From assembly GCA_031282905.1 (NCBI GenBank), contig JAITCV010000049.1:1-43919 (forward strand): a stretch of DNA of 43,919 nucleotides. Direction: 5' to 3'. Of the stretch, positions 32,984 to 41,046 are shown in pieces; positions within the stretch are counted from its first letter, which is position 1, and each line of letters starts with the position of its first letter. The translations under genes were made by a program, and so were the position numbers. Below the pieces are notes generated by a model. The model searched no databases and was not told the DNA's origin. It saw only the letters and a list, made by a program, of their open reading frames with translations. This DNA is from Azoarcus sp. GTDB taxonomy: Bacteria; Pseudomonadota; Gammaproteobacteria; Burkholderiales; Rhodocyclaceae.

Positions 32984-34408
32984 GTGTTCAAGGTTCCGGC
33001 TTTATACGCGTTGCTTCTTTTTCTTGCCGCATGCATCTTCGCCCCCGCCCTTGTCCACGCCGGGGAAGCCGAGGCCAGCGCCGATTTCAGTCACATTCCG
33101 TTGCCGAGCAGCGTGCCCGCGCCCGGGATCGACACCGCCACCATCTCCACCCGGATACTCACTCTCGATCTCACCCGCGATGCCGACGATATATGGGATC
33201 GAATCCGTCGCGGCTTCGCCATGCCCGACCTCGTAAACGAGCGGGTTTCCGAACAGCAACTCGTCTATCTCAACCGTCCGCCTTTCCTGAAGCAAGTGCT
33301 GGTCCGCGGCTCGCGTTATCTCTACTACATCGTAGACGAGCTCGAACGGCGCGGCATGCCTACCGAATTGGCGCTGCTGCCGATGGTGGAGAGCAATTAC
33401 AATCCGCTCGCTCTGTCACGCGCCCAGGCTTCCGGTCTGTGGCAATTCATCCCGTCGACCGGGCGCAGTTACAAGCTGACCCAGGATCACTGGGTCGATG
33501 AGCGCCGCGATGTCATCGCCTCGACCGACGCCGCCCTCGATTATCTGCAAAGCCTCTACAACATGTACGGTGACTGGCAACTCGCGCTGGCCTCCTACAA
33601 CTGGGGCGAAGGTTCGGTCAGGCAGGCGCTGGAACGCAACCGCGCGCAGGGCATCTCCACCGAATATGACGCGCTCTCCATGCCCGCCGAAACGCGCAAT
33701 TACATCCCCAAACTACAGGCGATCAAGAACATCATCGCCACGCCCGAACTCTTCCACCTCGAGCTGCCCTACGTCGCCAACGAACAGCTCTTCTCCACTG
33801 TCGACGCCCCGACCGGCATCGACCTGGCCACCGCGGCCCGTTTCGCCGACATGTCGATCGAGGAATTTCTCGCCTTCAATCCCGGCTACAACCGTCCGGT
33901 GATTACCACGCCCGGCCAGACCCTGCTCGTCCCCGCCGACCGTGCCGAACAGTTCAAGGCCCGGCTGGACGAATTCAAGCCTTCCGGCAAAAGCTGGCGC
34001 AGCCACACGCTCGCCCAGGGCGAAAACCTCGAAACCGTGGCCAGCCGCCATGGCCTCACCATGCCCCAGTTGCGCCAACTCAACGGACTGGCCCCAAACA
34101 GCAAGGTCGCGCCGGGCTATCCGTTACTGGTACCCAATGGCATCGAGCCTGACAATGCGCTCGCGGTAAGCCGTTTACTCCCTGCCACCGCCAATGCGCG
34201 ACTGGGAAACAGTCCCACCATCCGTTTGAACGGTCGCGCAAGCAAATCCCGAGGCACGACCCGGTCCGTCAAGCCCCGAACCAGGACGCCCGCCAATATC
34301 CGCGCCGTTGCAAAGGCCGTCGTCGGCAAAATCCGACCCAGAGCCAGGGCAACAGCAAAACCCCAGACGCCCAGCGCCTCCCGCGCGCGACGACGCGCTG
34401 ATCCCTGA
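32984..34408 (+). CDS. mltD: Membrane-bound lytic murein transglycosylase D
   Basis: About 474 residues from GTG 32984. The signal segment VPALYALLLFLAACIFAP leads to an SLT domain with catalytic E136 in LLPMVESNYNPLALS, and ASGLWQFIPSTGR and LALASYNWGEGSV downstream. LysM-like repeats follow, best seen as HTLAQGENLETVASRHGLT ending GYPLLVPNG. The last 60 residues are basic and low complexity. The start is uncertain: ATG 32837 is in frame and gives 523 residues with a 49-residue leader before the signal; codons there look unlike the gene. It is the second SLT protein of the window. Confidence 0.88.
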   Translation: MFKVPALYALLLFLAACIFAPALVHAGEAEASADFSHIPLPSSVPAPGIDTATISTRILTLDLTRDADDIWDRIRRGFAMPDLVNERVSEQQLVYLNRPPFLKQVLVRGSRYLYYIVDELERRGMPTELALLPMVESNYNPLALSRAQASGLWQFIPSTGRSYKLTQDHWVDERRDVIASTDAALDYLQSLYNMYGDWQLALASYNWGEGSVRQALERNRAQGISTEYDALSMPAETRNYIPKLQAIKNIIATPELFHLELPYVANEQLFSTVDAPTGIDLATAARFADMSIEEFLAFNPGYNRPVITTPGQTLLVPADRAEQFKARLDEFKPSGKSWRSHTLAQGENLETVASRHGLTMPQLRQLNGLAPNSKVAPGYPLLVPNGIEPDNALAVSRLLPATANARLGNSPTIRLNGRASKSRGTTRSVKPRTRTPANIRAVAKAVVGKIRPRARATAKPQTPSASRARRRADP

Positions 34409-34418
34409 TACCGATGTT

Positions 34419-34433
34419 GGCAAGCGCCTTGCC
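34419..34433. promoter_or_regulatory. Inverted repeat between mltD and the MerR-type gene
   Basis: GGCAAG-CGC-CTTGCC, a perfect 6-bp stem 11 bases after the mltD stop and 104 bases before the regulator ATG. It could be the mltD 3' stem or an operator-like site. It does not match the known MerR/CadR operator pattern. Confidence 0.35.
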
Positions 34434-34536
34434 GAGCAATGCCAATCGCGTCCAGACCAATGTTCTCGTACAGTGTCGCCGCTGCGATGAAACCTTGCAG
34501 CAAACGGTCGGCATGGAAGCACGGAGAAGCACGAAC

Positions 34537-35016
34537 ATGAAAATCGGCGAATTGGCCAAGGCTGCCAATACTCCGGTGGCGACGATCCGCTATTACGAAC
34601 GCGAGGGGCTGTTGCCGGGCGTGGTGCGCACGGAAGGCAACTACCGCCTCTATGGCGAGGCGCAGCGCGAGCGCCTTGCTTTCATCCGCCATTGCCGGGG
34701 GCTGGATATGACGCTGGACGAAATCCGGCTTCTCCTGCGTTTCAAGGATTCGCCAAACGAAAATTGCGCGCAGGTAAACGCTCTGATCGACGAACATATC
34801 GGCCACGTCAGCGTGCGCATCAAGGAGTTGAACAACCTCGAACGCCAACTCAGGGCCTTGCGGGAGAGCTGCCGCGAAACGCGGGAATCCGGCCAGTGCG
34901 GCATCCTGAACGGACTGTCGGCTTGCCAGGATGGCGAAGCGCCTGCGGGCAAGAGCGGCTCGGCGAACAAGAGCGGCCATATACACGGCGCTCACGGCAT
35001 GAAAAACCCACGATGA
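34537..35016 (+). CDS. MerR family metal-responsive regulator (CadR/PbrR-like)
   Basis: 159 residues. The winged-helix start is MKIGELAKAANTPVATIRYYEREGLLP. A dimerisation helix (about 80-110) leads to the metal loop. Cysteines C77, C112 and C121 correspond to the Cd2+/Pb2+ ligands of CadR/PbrR (contexts NENCAQVN, RESCRE, GQCGIL). A His-containing tail, GHIHGAHGMKNPR, follows. Such regulators bind DNA and twist the promoter when metal is bound. GGAGAAG lies before ATG 34537. No Cd/Pb exporter is near; the next gene is a His-rich exported protein, so the target is unclear. Confidence 0.87.
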   Translation: MKIGELAKAANTPVATIRYYEREGLLPGVVRTEGNYRLYGEAQRERLAFIRHCRGLDMTLDEIRLLLRFKDSPNENCAQVNALIDEHIGHVSVRIKELNNLERQLRALRESCRETRESGQCGILNGLSACQDGEAPAGKSGSANKSGHIHGAHGMKNPR

Positions 35017-35041
35017 AAAAACCATGCCCACCGGGATGGAA

Positions 35042-35056
35042 GCAACACGGTGTTGC
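35042..35056. promoter_or_regulatory. Perfect 15-base inverted repeat after the MerR-type gene
   Basis: GCAACAC-G-GTGTTGC at 35042-35056, 26 bases past the regulator's stop. It could serve as an operator or a 3' stem. There is no U-run after it. Confidence 0.45.
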
Positions 35057-35099
35057 AGGAGCGGTCCGCGGATCGCCCTGTTTTCGTTTCGACATTCTC

Positions 35100-35127
35100 A
35101 TTTGAATTTCCAAATTTGAATTTCCAA
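35100..35127 (+). repeat. Exact 14-base tandem repeat ahead of the exported protein gene
   Basis: ATTTGAATTTCCAA occurs twice with no gap (35100-35113 and 35114-35127). It includes CAAATTTG (35111-35118), a palindrome at the junction. A candidate promoter follows at 35121-35149, and the second copy covers its -35 box. Confidence 0.8.
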
Positions 35128-35149
35128 TCCAGGGCAAATGCGGCATAAT
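35121..35149 (+). promoter_or_regulatory. Candidate promoter of the His-rich exported protein gene
   Basis: TTTCCA (35121-35126), a 17-base spacer, CATAAT (35144-35149). The -35 is weak (4 of 6 matches), as expected of a regulated promoter, and it lies inside a 14-base tandem repeat. The gene starts 40 bases downstream. Confidence 0.4.
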
Positions 35150-35188
35150 CCTCCACCGCAATGCCATCACGATAACACGGAGCTTCCC

Positions 35189-35641
35189 ATGAAACGTTTC
35201 CATTCACTTTGCCTTGCCTTGCTCTTTTGTACCCCGCTCGCCCACGCCTGGGATCGTCCGGAAATGGCGAAATACGGCGCGGCCTACTCCGGCCCGGAAT
35301 TATTGTGGGTGTTCGTTGCGCATACCAAGGCCGACGACCATGCTGTTGTCAAGTTGTCGGGCATCAACCATCCGCTCGACAACCATGTTTTCTGGACCGA
35401 AGTGCGCTACCAGCAGGGCCATGCCAACCGCACGACCTATATCGCGCGCGAAAACAATGTCGAGAAAGCGGTGTTTTTCGTCGACGACCATGAGGCCACG
35501 CTCTATTTGCCCAACTGGCGCGGCCAGGAGCACGCCGAAATCAGATTGCATTATTCCCAGGAGAAATCCGCCAAGACCCGGCCCGAGCATCTGGCAACCG
35601 ATTACGAGCGCCAACTCGAGGAAGCTCAGGACAAGCGCTGA
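35189..35641 (+). CDS. Exported histidine-rich protein of unknown function
   Basis: 150 residues. The N-terminus MKRFHSLCLALLFCTPLAHA is a cleavable signal peptide. The mature part is soluble, with many histidines (ADDHAVV, INHPLDNHVFW, QQGHANRT, VDDHEATL, GQEHAEIRLHY) and few cysteines. It looks beta-rich. I recognise no family. GGAG lies about 8 bases before ATG 35189; an earlier in-frame ATG at 35138 would destroy the signal peptide. The upstream gene encodes a CadR-like metal sensor, so a metal-related periplasmic role is possible but unproven. Confidence 0.75.
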   Translation: MKRFHSLCLALLFCTPLAHAWDRPEMAKYGAAYSGPELLWVFVAHTKADDHAVVKLSGINHPLDNHVFWTEVRYQQGHANRTTYIARENNVEKAVFFVDDHEATLYLPNWRGQEHAEIRLHYSQEKSAKTRPEHLATDYERQLEEAQDKR

Positions 35642-35828
35642 GATTCGATGACAAGTTCACGCTGCCCGCGCCGTCAGGCATCGGCAGCGTTTCCTTCCCG
35701 GATTCCATGACGCGCATTGCCGTTTTGCCGTTTCCATTTTCGGAACACATTGGAACGACGGCAGTGAGACGAGCGCCGCCATTCGATCATCGACCATCGA
35801 CTTTCCCCGACTGTCCCCCGGTTTTTCC

Positions 35829-35857
35829 TTGAGTCGCCGCCCGGCTTGGGTTATGGT
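35829..35857 (+). promoter_or_regulatory. Sigma70 promoter of the slyD-like gene
   Basis: TTGAGT (35829-35834), a 17-base spacer, TATGGT (35852-35857). The gene starts 54 bases after the -10 box. The 270-base gap 35642-35911 is otherwise without a gene. Confidence 0.5.
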
Positions 35858-35911
35858 CGGGCTCCGCAGTTTTCCACATGAATAATCCTTGACCATAGGG
35901 CCCATCCCCAC

Positions 35912-36391
35912 ATGCAAACCGAAATCGTCAAAAACAGCGTCGTCACACTCAATTACACCGTGACCGACACCGATGGAACCGTGATCGACGATGGCCAGCA
36001 ACCGCTGGTATATCTGCACGGTGGCCACAACGGCATATTCCCGCGCCTGGAAGAAGCCTTGCATGGCAAGAAGATCGGCGAGCGTTTCCAGATCAAGTTG
36101 CAACCGGACGATGCTTTTGGTGACTATGACGAAAAACTGGTGCGCGTCGAGGATCTGTCGGTATTCCCGGACAATCTCCAGGTCGGCATGGCATTCGAGC
36201 GGATCAGCGACGATGGCGACGATGAACTGCTCTACCGCGTCACCGACATTACCGATGGCAAGGTGGTGGTCGATGGCAACCATGAGCTTGCCGGGATGGC
36301 GCTGGTCTTCGATGTCACCGTGGCCGAAATACGCGCCGCCACCACCGAGGAACTCGCTCACGGCCATGCGTACGACGGCGACGGCCACTGA
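35912..36391 (+). CDS. slyD: FKBP-type peptidyl-prolyl isomerase (SlyD-like)
   Basis: 159 residues. Catalyses cis-trans isomerisation of prolyl bonds and works as a folding helper in the cytoplasm. The FKBP core starts IVKNSVVTLNYTVTDTDG and has PLVYLHGGHNGIFPRLEEAL and RFQIKLQPDDAFGDYDEKL around an inserted flap, as in SlyD. The metal-binding His-Cys-rich tail of E. coli SlyD is reduced to HGHAYDGDGH here. No signal peptide. ATG at 35912. The next gene starts 8 bases after its stop. Confidence 0.92.
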   Translation: MQTEIVKNSVVTLNYTVTDTDGTVIDDGQQPLVYLHGGHNGIFPRLEEALHGKKIGERFQIKLQPDDAFGDYDEKLVRVEDLSVFPDNLQVGMAFERISDDGDDELLYRVTDITDGKVVVDGNHELAGMALVFDVTVAEIRAATTEELAHGHAYDGDGH

Positions 36392-36399
36392 AAGTAAAC

Positions 36400-38457
36400 G
36401 TGAACGGCGGCGCTCCCACATCACCCGCTGATCCGCTGCTCACCGTCGATCGGCTCACGGTCACGATTGGCGGCGGCGCGGGCAGGCACGCGCCGGTTCG
36501 TCCGGTCGAAGGCGTTTGCTTGTCGATCGCGGCGGGCGAGACTTTTGCGCTGGTCGGCGAATCGGGCTGCGGCAAATCGATGACCGCGCTGGCCATCGCC
36601 CGCTTGCTGCCGGAGGCGGGACGCATCGCGGCAGGCACGGTAAAACTCGCGGGGCAGGATTTGCTGGCCTTGCCCGAGGCCCGGATGCGCGAGGTGCGCG
36701 GCGGGCGGATCGGGATGATCTTCCAGGAGCCAGCGACCAGTCTCAACCCGGTGATGACCATCGGCGCCCAGATTCACGAGGCGCTGGCGCTGCATCGCGG
36801 CCTCCGGGGGGCGGCGGCGCGCGCCGAGGCCCGGCGTCTGCTGGATGCCGTGGGCATTCCCGCCGCCGCCGAGCGACTCGATGATTATCCCTTCCAGTTT
36901 TCGGGAGGGATGAAACAGCGGGTCATGATCGCCATGGCGCTCGCGGGCGAGCCCGAGTTGTTGATCGCCGATGAGCCGACCACCGCGCTCGATGTCACCA
37001 TCCAGGCCCAGGTGCTGGATTTGCTCGCCCGTCTCCAAAGCGAGCGCGCCATGGCGATGCTGCTGATTACCCACGACCTTGGCGTGGTTGCGCATGTGGC
37101 GCACAAGGTGGGCGTGCTCTATGCCGGTGAGTTGATCGAGACCGGGCGGCGCGAGGATTTTTTCACCACGCCCCTCCATCCCTACACCCGCCGCTTGTTC
37201 GCGGCCTTGCCCGACAACGCGGCGCATGGACGCATGCTCGATGCGCTGGGGGGCAGCGTGCCAAGACTTGATCAGTCTTTTACCGGCTGCCGTTTTGCCG
37301 CGCGTTGCCCGCAGGTTTTCGAGCGTTGCACGATCGAAGCGCCAGACTGGCATCGAGTCGGCGCGCAGGCGGCGCGTTGCCATCTTCATGAGGCATCGCT
37401 GCAAGCTTGCCTGCAACCCGAGATCAGGACGGACATCAAGGTAGCCACGCTGCCGTCCGCATCGGTCTCGCCGGTGCTCGAAGTGCGCGATCTGGCGGTG
37501 CACTTTCCGCTGAAAAAACGCGCGCTCTTCCAGAAAAGGCAAATATTGCGGGCAGTCGACGGGCTGAATCTCACCCTCGCGCCGGGACGCACCTTGGCAT
37601 TGGTGGGCGAATCCGGTTGCGGCAAAACCACGGCGGGACGGGCCATCCTGCGGCTGGTGCCGCCCACGGCGGGCACGGTGTGGCTCGATGGCGAAGTGCT
37701 GACGGGACGGCGACGTGCCATACGCAAGATGCGGCACGCGGTGCAGATGGTGTTCCAGGATCCATTCGCCTCGCTCGACCCGCGCCTCACCATCGGCGAA
37801 ATTCTCGAAGAAGGCATGCTGAGCCTCGGCGTGGGCGGCAATGCCGCGGCGCGCGAACAAACCATCGACGGCCTGCTCGAACGCATCGGCCTCAGCCCTG
37901 CGGTGCGCGGGCGTTATCCGCACGAATTCTCCGGCGGACAACGCCAACGCATCGCCATCGCGCGCGCGCTGGCGGTCTCGCCCCGGGTCATCGTCTGCGA
38001 CGAGCCGACCAGCGCGCTCGATGTCTCGGTACAGGCCCAGTTGCTCAATCTGATGCGTGAATTGCAACAGGAACGCGGGCTGGCCTATCTCTTCATCACC
38101 CACAATCTCGCCGTGGTGCGCTATCTGGCCGATGAAGTGGCGGTGATGTATCTCGGTCGCATCGTCGAGCAAGGCCCCGTCGACCGGGTACTGGCCGCGC
38201 CCGCCCATCCTTATACCCGCGCCTTGCTGGCTGCGGCCCCCAAGGCCGACGCGCAGGCATGGCAGAACACGCGCCCGGCGGCGATGATCACCGAACCGCC
38301 CTCTCCCGTGGCGCCGCCGCCGGGCTGCCATTTTCATCCCCGCTGCCCACTGGCAAACGAGCTTTGCCGCCGCGCTTTTCCGGATGCGCTCGACTTGGGC
38401 GGACAGTGGAACGTGCGCTGCCACCGGGCGGCGGAACAAGAAGGCGTCCAAAAGTAG
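36400..38457 (+). CDS. Double ATP-binding subunit of a peptide/nickel ABC transporter (YejF/GsiA type)
   Basis: 685 residues with two complete ABC modules. Module 1 has Walker A GESGCGKS, signature FSGGMKQR and Walker B LLIADEPTTALD. Module 2 has GESGCGKTT, FSGGQRQR and VIVCDEPTSALD. Each is followed by an oligopeptide-type C-terminal cysteine motif (FAARCPQVFERC and HFHPRCPLANELC). It would power import of oligopeptides or glutathione. No permease or binding protein is in the window, so partners are elsewhere. GTG at 36400 follows the isomerase stop by 8 bases, suggesting co-transcription. Confidence 0.9.
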   Translation: MNGGAPTSPADPLLTVDRLTVTIGGGAGRHAPVRPVEGVCLSIAAGETFALVGESGCGKSMTALAIARLLPEAGRIAAGTVKLAGQDLLALPEARMREVRGGRIGMIFQEPATSLNPVMTIGAQIHEALALHRGLRGAAARAEARRLLDAVGIPAAAERLDDYPFQFSGGMKQRVMIAMALAGEPELLIADEPTTALDVTIQAQVLDLLARLQSERAMAMLLITHDLGVVAHVAHKVGVLYAGELIETGRREDFFTTPLHPYTRRLFAALPDNAAHGRMLDALGGSVPRLDQSFTGCRFAARCPQVFERCTIEAPDWHRVGAQAARCHLHEASLQACLQPEIRTDIKVATLPSASVSPVLEVRDLAVHFPLKKRALFQKRQILRAVDGLNLTLAPGRTLALVGESGCGKTTAGRAILRLVPPTAGTVWLDGEVLTGRRRAIRKMRHAVQMVFQDPFASLDPRLTIGEILEEGMLSLGVGGNAAAREQTIDGLLERIGLSPAVRGRYPHEFSGGQRQRIAIARALAVSPRVIVCDEPTSALDVSVQAQLLNLMRELQQERGLAYLFITHNLAVVRYLADEVAVMYLGRIVEQGPVDRVLAAPAHPYTRALLAAAPKADAQAWQNTRPAAMITEPPSPVAPPPGCHFHPRCPLANELCRRAFPDALDLGGQWNVRCHRAAEQEGVQK

Positions 38458-38635
38458 AGCCCTGCTTTTTGCCGGTTTCAGTCAGAGGCGAGTTGGCTTT
38501 GCGGCTCACCGGGACGCGGAGCGCGGGAAATAAGCGTCGGAAATCCGCTCTATTCCGTCCATGCCCGGGCGCGGAGGGCTTGCATAATCGTCTCCAGGAT
38601 GCGCCACGAGCGCGAACGAGTCTGGAGAAACGATC

Positions 38636-40099
38636 ATGGACGTCAAACGCTACTTTGCCCCCACCGCGCGTGAAGCCCTGCGCGCGCTGAAGGATGAACT
38701 GGGCGCCGACGCAATCGTGCTGTCCAACCGCGCGGTCGACGGCGGGGTCGAAATTCTCGCCCTGCCCGCCGAAGCGGTGGGCGCGATCCAAAGCCAAAAT
38801 TCCCCTCCCCGCCGCGACCCCGCGCCGCGTCCAGCGGCACGCTTGCCCGGCAGCATCGATGACGATGATTTCCATGTCACCCTGTCCAGCCTTGCCGCCG
38901 GCGCGATTCCACGCCCGGCAACCAGCGCGCGGGGAAACATCACCCCCCCGCCCGCGCAGCGCCAGCCCGTGGTGAAACCTTTTTCCCCGCCCAGGATCGA
39001 GACGGCGGACTACGCCTATCGGGATGCCCATCGCGATCCCCCTCCCACGCCTAAAGCAGCGCCAGCGCCGGTAACCGAGCGCGTGGTGGAAAAAATGGCC
39101 GAACGCGTGGCGGAAAAAGTGGCGGTAGCCGCGCGAGGCGGCGATGCCTTGCGCGTGCGCGAACTCCAGGAAGCCAATACCCGCCTGATGGCCGAGCTTT
39201 CCAGCATCCGCGGCATCATCGAACGCCAACTCGCCGGTTTTGCCTGGAACGAAACCTGCCGCCAGGCCCCGGCGCGCGCGGGAATGCTCGGTCGTCTGCT
39301 TGAAGCGGGCTTTTCGTCCGCGACCGCCAGATTGCTGGTCGAAACCATCCACGAGGAAGCCACCCCCAACCAAGCGCAGGACGCGGTGCGCGCGGCGCTC
39401 GACCGCCGGCTGCGGGTGCATTCCTGCGATAACGAAATCATCGACCAGGGCGGTGTGTTCGCCCTTGTCGGACCGACCGGAGTGGGCAAGACCACGACCA
39501 CGGCCAAACTCGCGGCGCGTTGCGTGGTGCGTCATGGCGCGAGTCGGCTGGCGCTGATCACCACCGACGGTTATCGCATCGGCGCGCAGGAACAATTGCG
39601 CATTTATGGCCGCATCCTCGGCGTGCCGGTGTTCGCCGTGCGCGACACCACCGATCTGCGCCAGACCCTGATGGAGTTGTCCGGCAAGCACATGGTGCTG
39701 ATCGACACCATGGGCATGAGCCAGCGCGACCGCATGGTGGCGGCACAGGCCGCGATGCTCGCGGGCGCGGGCCGGGTGCAACGGCTGCTGCTGCTCAACG
39801 CCACCTGCCGCGGCGATACGCTCGACGACGTGGTGCGCGCCTACGCCGGCCCCGAGCTGGCGGGCTGCATCTTCACCAAAGTGGATGAAGCTGCTTCGCT
39901 CGCCCCGGCGATCGATGTCGCGGCCAGAAACGAAATCGACGTGTTCTACATCGCCAACGGCCAGCGGGTTCCAGAGGATCTGCACCTGCCCAACCGTAGC
40001 TATCTGCTGCATCGCGCCCTGCGCACCGGGCCGGACGAGTCACCGTGGCGGCTCGACGATAATGACGCAGGTATGATTCTTGCCGCACAAGGAGCTTGA
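38636..40099 (+). CDS. flhF: Flagellar biosynthesis GTPase FlhF
   Basis: 487 residues. SRP-type GTPase that marks the pole and number of flagella. The N-terminus is MDVKRYFAPTAREALR, a typical FlhF beginning, and then a low-complexity Pro-rich B domain up to about 150. The NG domain has the P-loop GPTGVGKTTTTAKLAA from residue 279, with G3 region VLIDTMGMS and a TKVDEA motif in IFTKVDEAASLAPAI. GGAG at about 38623 precedes the ATG. The FlhG-like gene follows after 1 base. A CATAAT-like -10 box lies at about 38583 but no good -35 is seen. Confidence 0.95.
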   Translation: MDVKRYFAPTAREALRALKDELGADAIVLSNRAVDGGVEILALPAEAVGAIQSQNSPPRRDPAPRPAARLPGSIDDDDFHVTLSSLAAGAIPRPATSARGNITPPPAQRQPVVKPFSPPRIETADYAYRDAHRDPPPTPKAAPAPVTERVVEKMAERVAEKVAVAARGGDALRVRELQEANTRLMAELSSIRGIIERQLAGFAWNETCRQAPARAGMLGRLLEAGFSSATARLLVETIHEEATPNQAQDAVRAALDRRLRVHSCDNEIIDQGGVFALVGPTGVGKTTTTAKLAARCVVRHGASRLALITTDGYRIGAQEQLRIYGRILGVPVFAVRDTTDLRQTLMELSGKHMVLIDTMGMSQRDRMVAAQAAMLAGAGRVQRLLLLNATCRGDTLDDVVRAYAGPELAGCIFTKVDEAASLAPAIDVAARNEIDVFYIANGQRVPEDLHLPNRSYLLHRALRTGPDESPWRLDDNDAGMILAAQGA

Positions 40100-40100
40100 C

Positions 40101-40886
40101 ATGATCGATGGACGCGAAGACCAGGCCGCGGGCCTGCGCCGCCTTTTCCGCCAGGCGCCGCCGGCGGTCGTTGCCCTTTACGCCACGGGACGCTGGGCTA
40201 CCCAGAACGCCCTGCGCGCATCGCATCGCATCGCCGGACAACACCAGCGCGTGCTGCTGCTCGATGAAGCCCGCGGCGACGAGGCGCTCGGCCCCGTGCT
40301 CGGGTTGGCCCCCGGCCCCGACCTACTGCAAATGCTCGATGGCCGCCTGACCCTGGCCGACTTGTTGCAGCCCGTGCCCGGCCTGATGGGACTGGTTCCG
40401 GCCGCCGCGGCGGCCCTGGCCCTGCCGCTGCTCGACGACGCCCGCCGCACCTGCCTGGTCGAAGCCATCAAGGTGCTGCATCGCCACGCTGGTTTCGTGC
40501 TGATCCACGCCGGACGCGATTCGGCGCGCGATCCCTCGCCTTTCGTGCAGGCCGCCCCCCAGCGCCTGCTGGTCGCCGAAGCCAGCGCCAGTGGCGCAAC
40601 CGAGGCTTACCTCATCACCAAGCAACTGGCGATGGCGGGCGCGGGATCGCTGCACGTCGCGGTGACGCGTGCCCGCAACCATGCCGACAGTGAAGACTTC
40701 TTCGCCTCGCTCCAGACCCTGGTGCGACGCCATGTCGGCGTGGCGCTGGTCTGGCTGGGCGAAATCGAGCATGACGATATCGCGGCGGGGCTCACCCGCA
40801 TGCCCTCGTCCGCCGCCGCCCATGCCGGATCGGCCTTCTTGCGCCGGCTCACCGCAATGAACGCCTGGCGTCCCTCGCCCGCCTGA
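40101..40886 (+). CDS. FlhG-like MinD-family protein without P-loop
   Basis: About 261 residues, directly after flhF. The N-terminus has DQAAGLRRL (residues 7-15), the DQAxxLR motif with which FlhG stimulates FlhF GTP hydrolysis. The MinD-like fold follows (RVLLLDEARGDEALGPVLGL, LMGLVPAAAAALALPLL). The deviant Walker A expected near residues 27-36 (GKGGVGKTN in normal FlhG) reads ATGRWATQNA, so lysine and the GKT core are missing. The FVLIHAG site lacks the usual Asp. AAGGAG lies before ATG 40101. It probably regulates FlhF without being an ATPase itself. Confidence 0.85.
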   Translation: MIDGREDQAAGLRRLFRQAPPAVVALYATGRWATQNALRASHRIAGQHQRVLLLDEARGDEALGPVLGLAPGPDLLQMLDGRLTLADLLQPVPGLMGLVPAAAAALALPLLDDARRTCLVEAIKVLHRHAGFVLIHAGRDSARDPSPFVQAAPQRLLVAEASASGATEAYLITKQLAMAGAGSLHVAVTRARNHADSEDFFASLQTLVRRHVGVALVWLGEIEHDDIAAGLTRMPSSAAAHAGSAFLRRLTAMNAWRPSPA

Positions 40887-41046
40887 GTCCCCCATTTTCC
40901 AACCGGGTTCAATCATGACGCATATCGCCTATGCCTTCGAGGCTCACAGCGCTGGAAATGTCGCCTTCTCTAAGGGACAATGTGCCACCCTCACCGCACG
41001 CTCGCCGCTTCCCCGCACACGGGCAAAAAGAACAAAGGTCATCTGG

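Noticed and set aside
36421..38451. 676-codon open frame on the minus strand opposite the double ABC ATPase
   Set aside because: Shadow of a gene with full Walker and signature motifs; the antisense product is basic and repetitive.
38560..38600. Possible sigma54 promoter before flhF
   Set aside because: GGGCTTGCATAAT has a TTGC but the upstream GG is not at the required 10-base spacing. A CATAAT -10 is possible but without a -35 box.
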